A stretch of DNA of 64,000 nt from Solibacillus sp040274725 (GTDB taxonomy: Bacteria > Bacillota > Bacilli > Bacillales_A > Planococcaceae). A program made the translations under genes and the position numbers. The stretch lies in contig JBEMAQ010000009.1 of the NCBI GenBank assembly GCA_040274725.1, forward strand, positions 1-64,000, in the 5' to 3' direction. Under the pieces are notes generated by a model that was not told where the DNA came from, did not search any database, and worked only from the letters and a program-made list of their open reading frames with translations. The first letter of the stretch is position 1. Each line of letters begins with the position of its first letter. Shown here piece after piece: positions 62,724-64,000 of this stretch.

Positions 62724-63641
62724 ATGGAAAAGAGGAAAATCTACATAATATTATTAGTCATCATGGCCTTTTGGGGAGGCACGCTCGTTTCGATTAAAGT
62801 ACTAGTAACGCAATATCATCCATTTACGTTAACCGCAACACGTATTTTTATTGCGAGTATTTGCTTATGGCTTCTTTTATATAGCTTGAAAAAAATTCGT
62901 CTGCCAAAACGACAAGAATGGAAATGGATTATGCTTGCGAGTATTCTAGGTGTTATTTTGCATCATTTACTATTGTCCACAGGTTTGCAATATACGACAA
63001 GTGTAAAGTCGAGCTTAATTTCAGGGTTTAGCCCGATTTTAACAGCCATATTTGCGTTGTTTTTTGGTTTAAACGAGTGGAAACTGTCACGCTTCTTTGG
63101 CTTTCTGCTAGGGGGAGTGGGTATTTTTATCGCTGTATCTGCCGGCAAAAATGTCGAGATGACCGTCAATATTGGTGATTTCTTTATTTTACTAAGCTTT
63201 ATTTCACAGGCATTGAGCTTTATTTTAATTCGTAAAGTATCACAAACGCTAGATAGCGTAGTACTTACTTGTTATATGTTGCTTGTTGGCTCACTGCCGC
63301 TCATACTCATTGCGACGATTACAAATCCATCTGGTTGGGTTGATCTGTTACATGTTCCGTATCCATATATGCTGTTGCTTATCGCAACGGCTGTTTTTGC
63401 GATTTCAATCGGGCATGCGGTGTACAATTATGCGATTTCACAAATTGGTGCGGCAGAAACGGCGATTATTGGTAACTTTAATGTTATTTTCGCGCTTATT
63501 TTTGCTGCAATCTTTTTAAATGAGCCGATTTTGCTGGCACATTTAATAGGGCTTGTTTGCATTGTGATAGGCGTATTGTTCGGTACTGGTGCGATGGAAG
63601 AAATATTTAAAAAATGGAAAAATAAAAAATCTGATAGTTAG
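62724..63641 (+). CDS. EamA/DMT-family transporter
   Basis: 305 aa, ten predicted helices in two EamA repeats (MAFWGGTLVSIKVLVTQYHPF at the start of the first; GDFFILLSFISQALSFILIR at the second). Drug/metabolite exporters of this family move amino acids or metabolites. GGGAGGAG precedes ATG 62724; the GTG at 62694 is upstream of that SD. It may export an intermediate of the island or be unrelated. Confidence 0.88.
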   Translation: MEKRKIYIILLVIMAFWGGTLVSIKVLVTQYHPFTLTATRIFIASICLWLLLYSLKKIRLPKRQEWKWIMLASILGVILHHLLLSTGLQYTTSVKSSLISGFSPILTAIFALFFGLNEWKLSRFFGFLLGGVGIFIAVSAGKNVEMTVNIGDFFILLSFISQALSFILIRKVSQTLDSVVLTCYMLLVGSLPLILIATITNPSGWVDLLHVPYPYMLLLIATAVFAISIGHAVYNYAISQIGAAETAIIGNFNVIFALIFAAIFLNEPILLAHLIGLVCIVIGVLFGTGAMEEIFKKWKNKKSDS

Positions 63642-63722
63642 CTAGGTGAGACTACCTAAAATTTAACATAGCCTAGTCAAATGCTTGTATTCACAGTACA
63701 ATCGAGGAAAGGAGTGAAGGTT

Positions 63723-64000
63723 ATGTTACAACAATTTGGGATTGACGGTCATATTATTCAAGCACCAATGGCGGGTGTTACAACGCCGAAGTTTGTGGCG
63801 GCTTGCTGTGAGGAAGGGCTACTTGGCTCGGTTGGTGCAGGGTATTTAAATGGAGATGAAACAAGAAACTTTATCAAGCAGGTGAAAGCGCTAACAAATA
63901 AACCGTTTAGTGTAAACTTATTTATTCAAGAGGAACCGCGTATTGATATTACCGTCTTGCAAAAGGCGCGCGATGCCCTGCAGCCAATTTATGAAGAGCT
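63723..64000 (+). CDS. Nitronate monooxygenase-like protein (N-terminal part)
   Basis: The first 92 codons before the window ends. MLQQFGIDGHIIQAPMAGVT and VAACCEEGLLGSVGAGYL are the FMN-binding barrel start of 2-nitropropane dioxygenase/nitronate monooxygenase proteins, which detoxify nitronates. SD AAAGGAGTGA before ATG 63723. Incomplete at the right edge. Confidence 0.85.
   Translation, partial: MLQQFGIDGHIIQAPMAGVTTPKFVAACCEEGLLGSVGAGYLNGDETRNFIKQVKALTNKPFSVNLFIQEEPRIDITVLQKARDALQPIYEE

Noticed and set aside
1..64000. CRISPR arrays, tRNA or rRNA genes, integrase with att sites
   Set aside because: No regularly spaced direct repeats, no cloverleaf or rRNA-like sequence and no tyrosine/serine integrase were seen. 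A covariance scan would be needed to exclude a lone tRNA.

Overview
The window looks like the chromosome of a low-GC Gram-positive bacterium of the Bacillales, most probably a Planococcaceae member (Lysinibacillus/Solibacillus-like). The backbone follows the Bacillus subtilis order yqgN-yqgQ-yqgS-yqgW-yqgX-yqgY-comG-aroK-gcvT/PA/PB-yqhL-lipM ... yqhQ-aroQ-pepP(yqhT)-efp. Lipobox lipoproteins, a comG competence operon, SD-rich starts (many TTG/GTG) and classic intrinsic terminators all fit. The genus is inferred from gene content and style, not from a database search.

Layout. 1-5.1 kb: end of rpmG, folate, lipoteichoic-acid-synthase-like and small conserved genes. 5.2-9.9 kb: a Cys-rich HTH regulator divergent from comGA-GG. 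9.9-15 kb: aroK, a tandem glycine riboswitch with terminator, and the glycine cleavage genes gcvT-gcvPA-gcvPB. 15.1-16.5 kb: rhodanese and lipM. 16.6-19.6 kb: a B12-dependent ribonucleotide reductase gene (nrdJ) behind two NrdR boxes, cut in two by an ORF-less group I intron of 321 nt whose core helices can be paired. 19.7-27.7 kb: a class I amidotransferase-like gene broken by a homopolymer frameshift and by a ~7.2 kb island. The island carries a chemotaxis receptor, a stand-alone A-T-R (adenylation/carrier/thioester-reductase) synthetase, a Sfp-type phosphopantetheinyl transferase, and IS3 and IS66 debris. 27.8-33.6 kb: a minus-strand sugar/AI-2-type ABC importer with a TIM-barrel isomerase. 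33.6-35.4 kb: a long gene-poor stretch with two structured repeat elements. 35.4-40.3 kb: a Pho box, pstSCAB, phoU and an orphan response regulator. 40.2-42.4 kb: an ECF sigma factor with a membrane partner, and a nagA relic. 42.5-46 kb: a heterodimeric ABC exporter. 46.2-49.8 kb: backbone again (yqhQ, aroQ, pepP, efp).

50-62.6 kb is a catabolic island: Zn-alcohol dehydrogenase, LacI regulator, TRAP transporter (DctPQM), a GntR/FCD regulator killed by two in-frame stops, CaiB-type CoA-transferase, HMG-CoA-lyase-like enzyme, aldehyde dehydrogenase, TPP enzyme and a TIM-barrel isomerase. The 14-bp palindrome TTAGAACGTTCTAA, or a close variant, occurs four times here, once inside the last gene of the set, and is probably the LacI operator. 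The window ends with an EamA transporter and the start of a nitronate-monooxygenase-like gene.

Most noteworthy: (1) the chemoreceptor/A-T-R/PPTase island, a candidate self-contained system making an aldehyde-derived metabolite; (2) the group I intron in nrdJ; (3) the LacI-controlled catabolic island with an operator inside a coding region.
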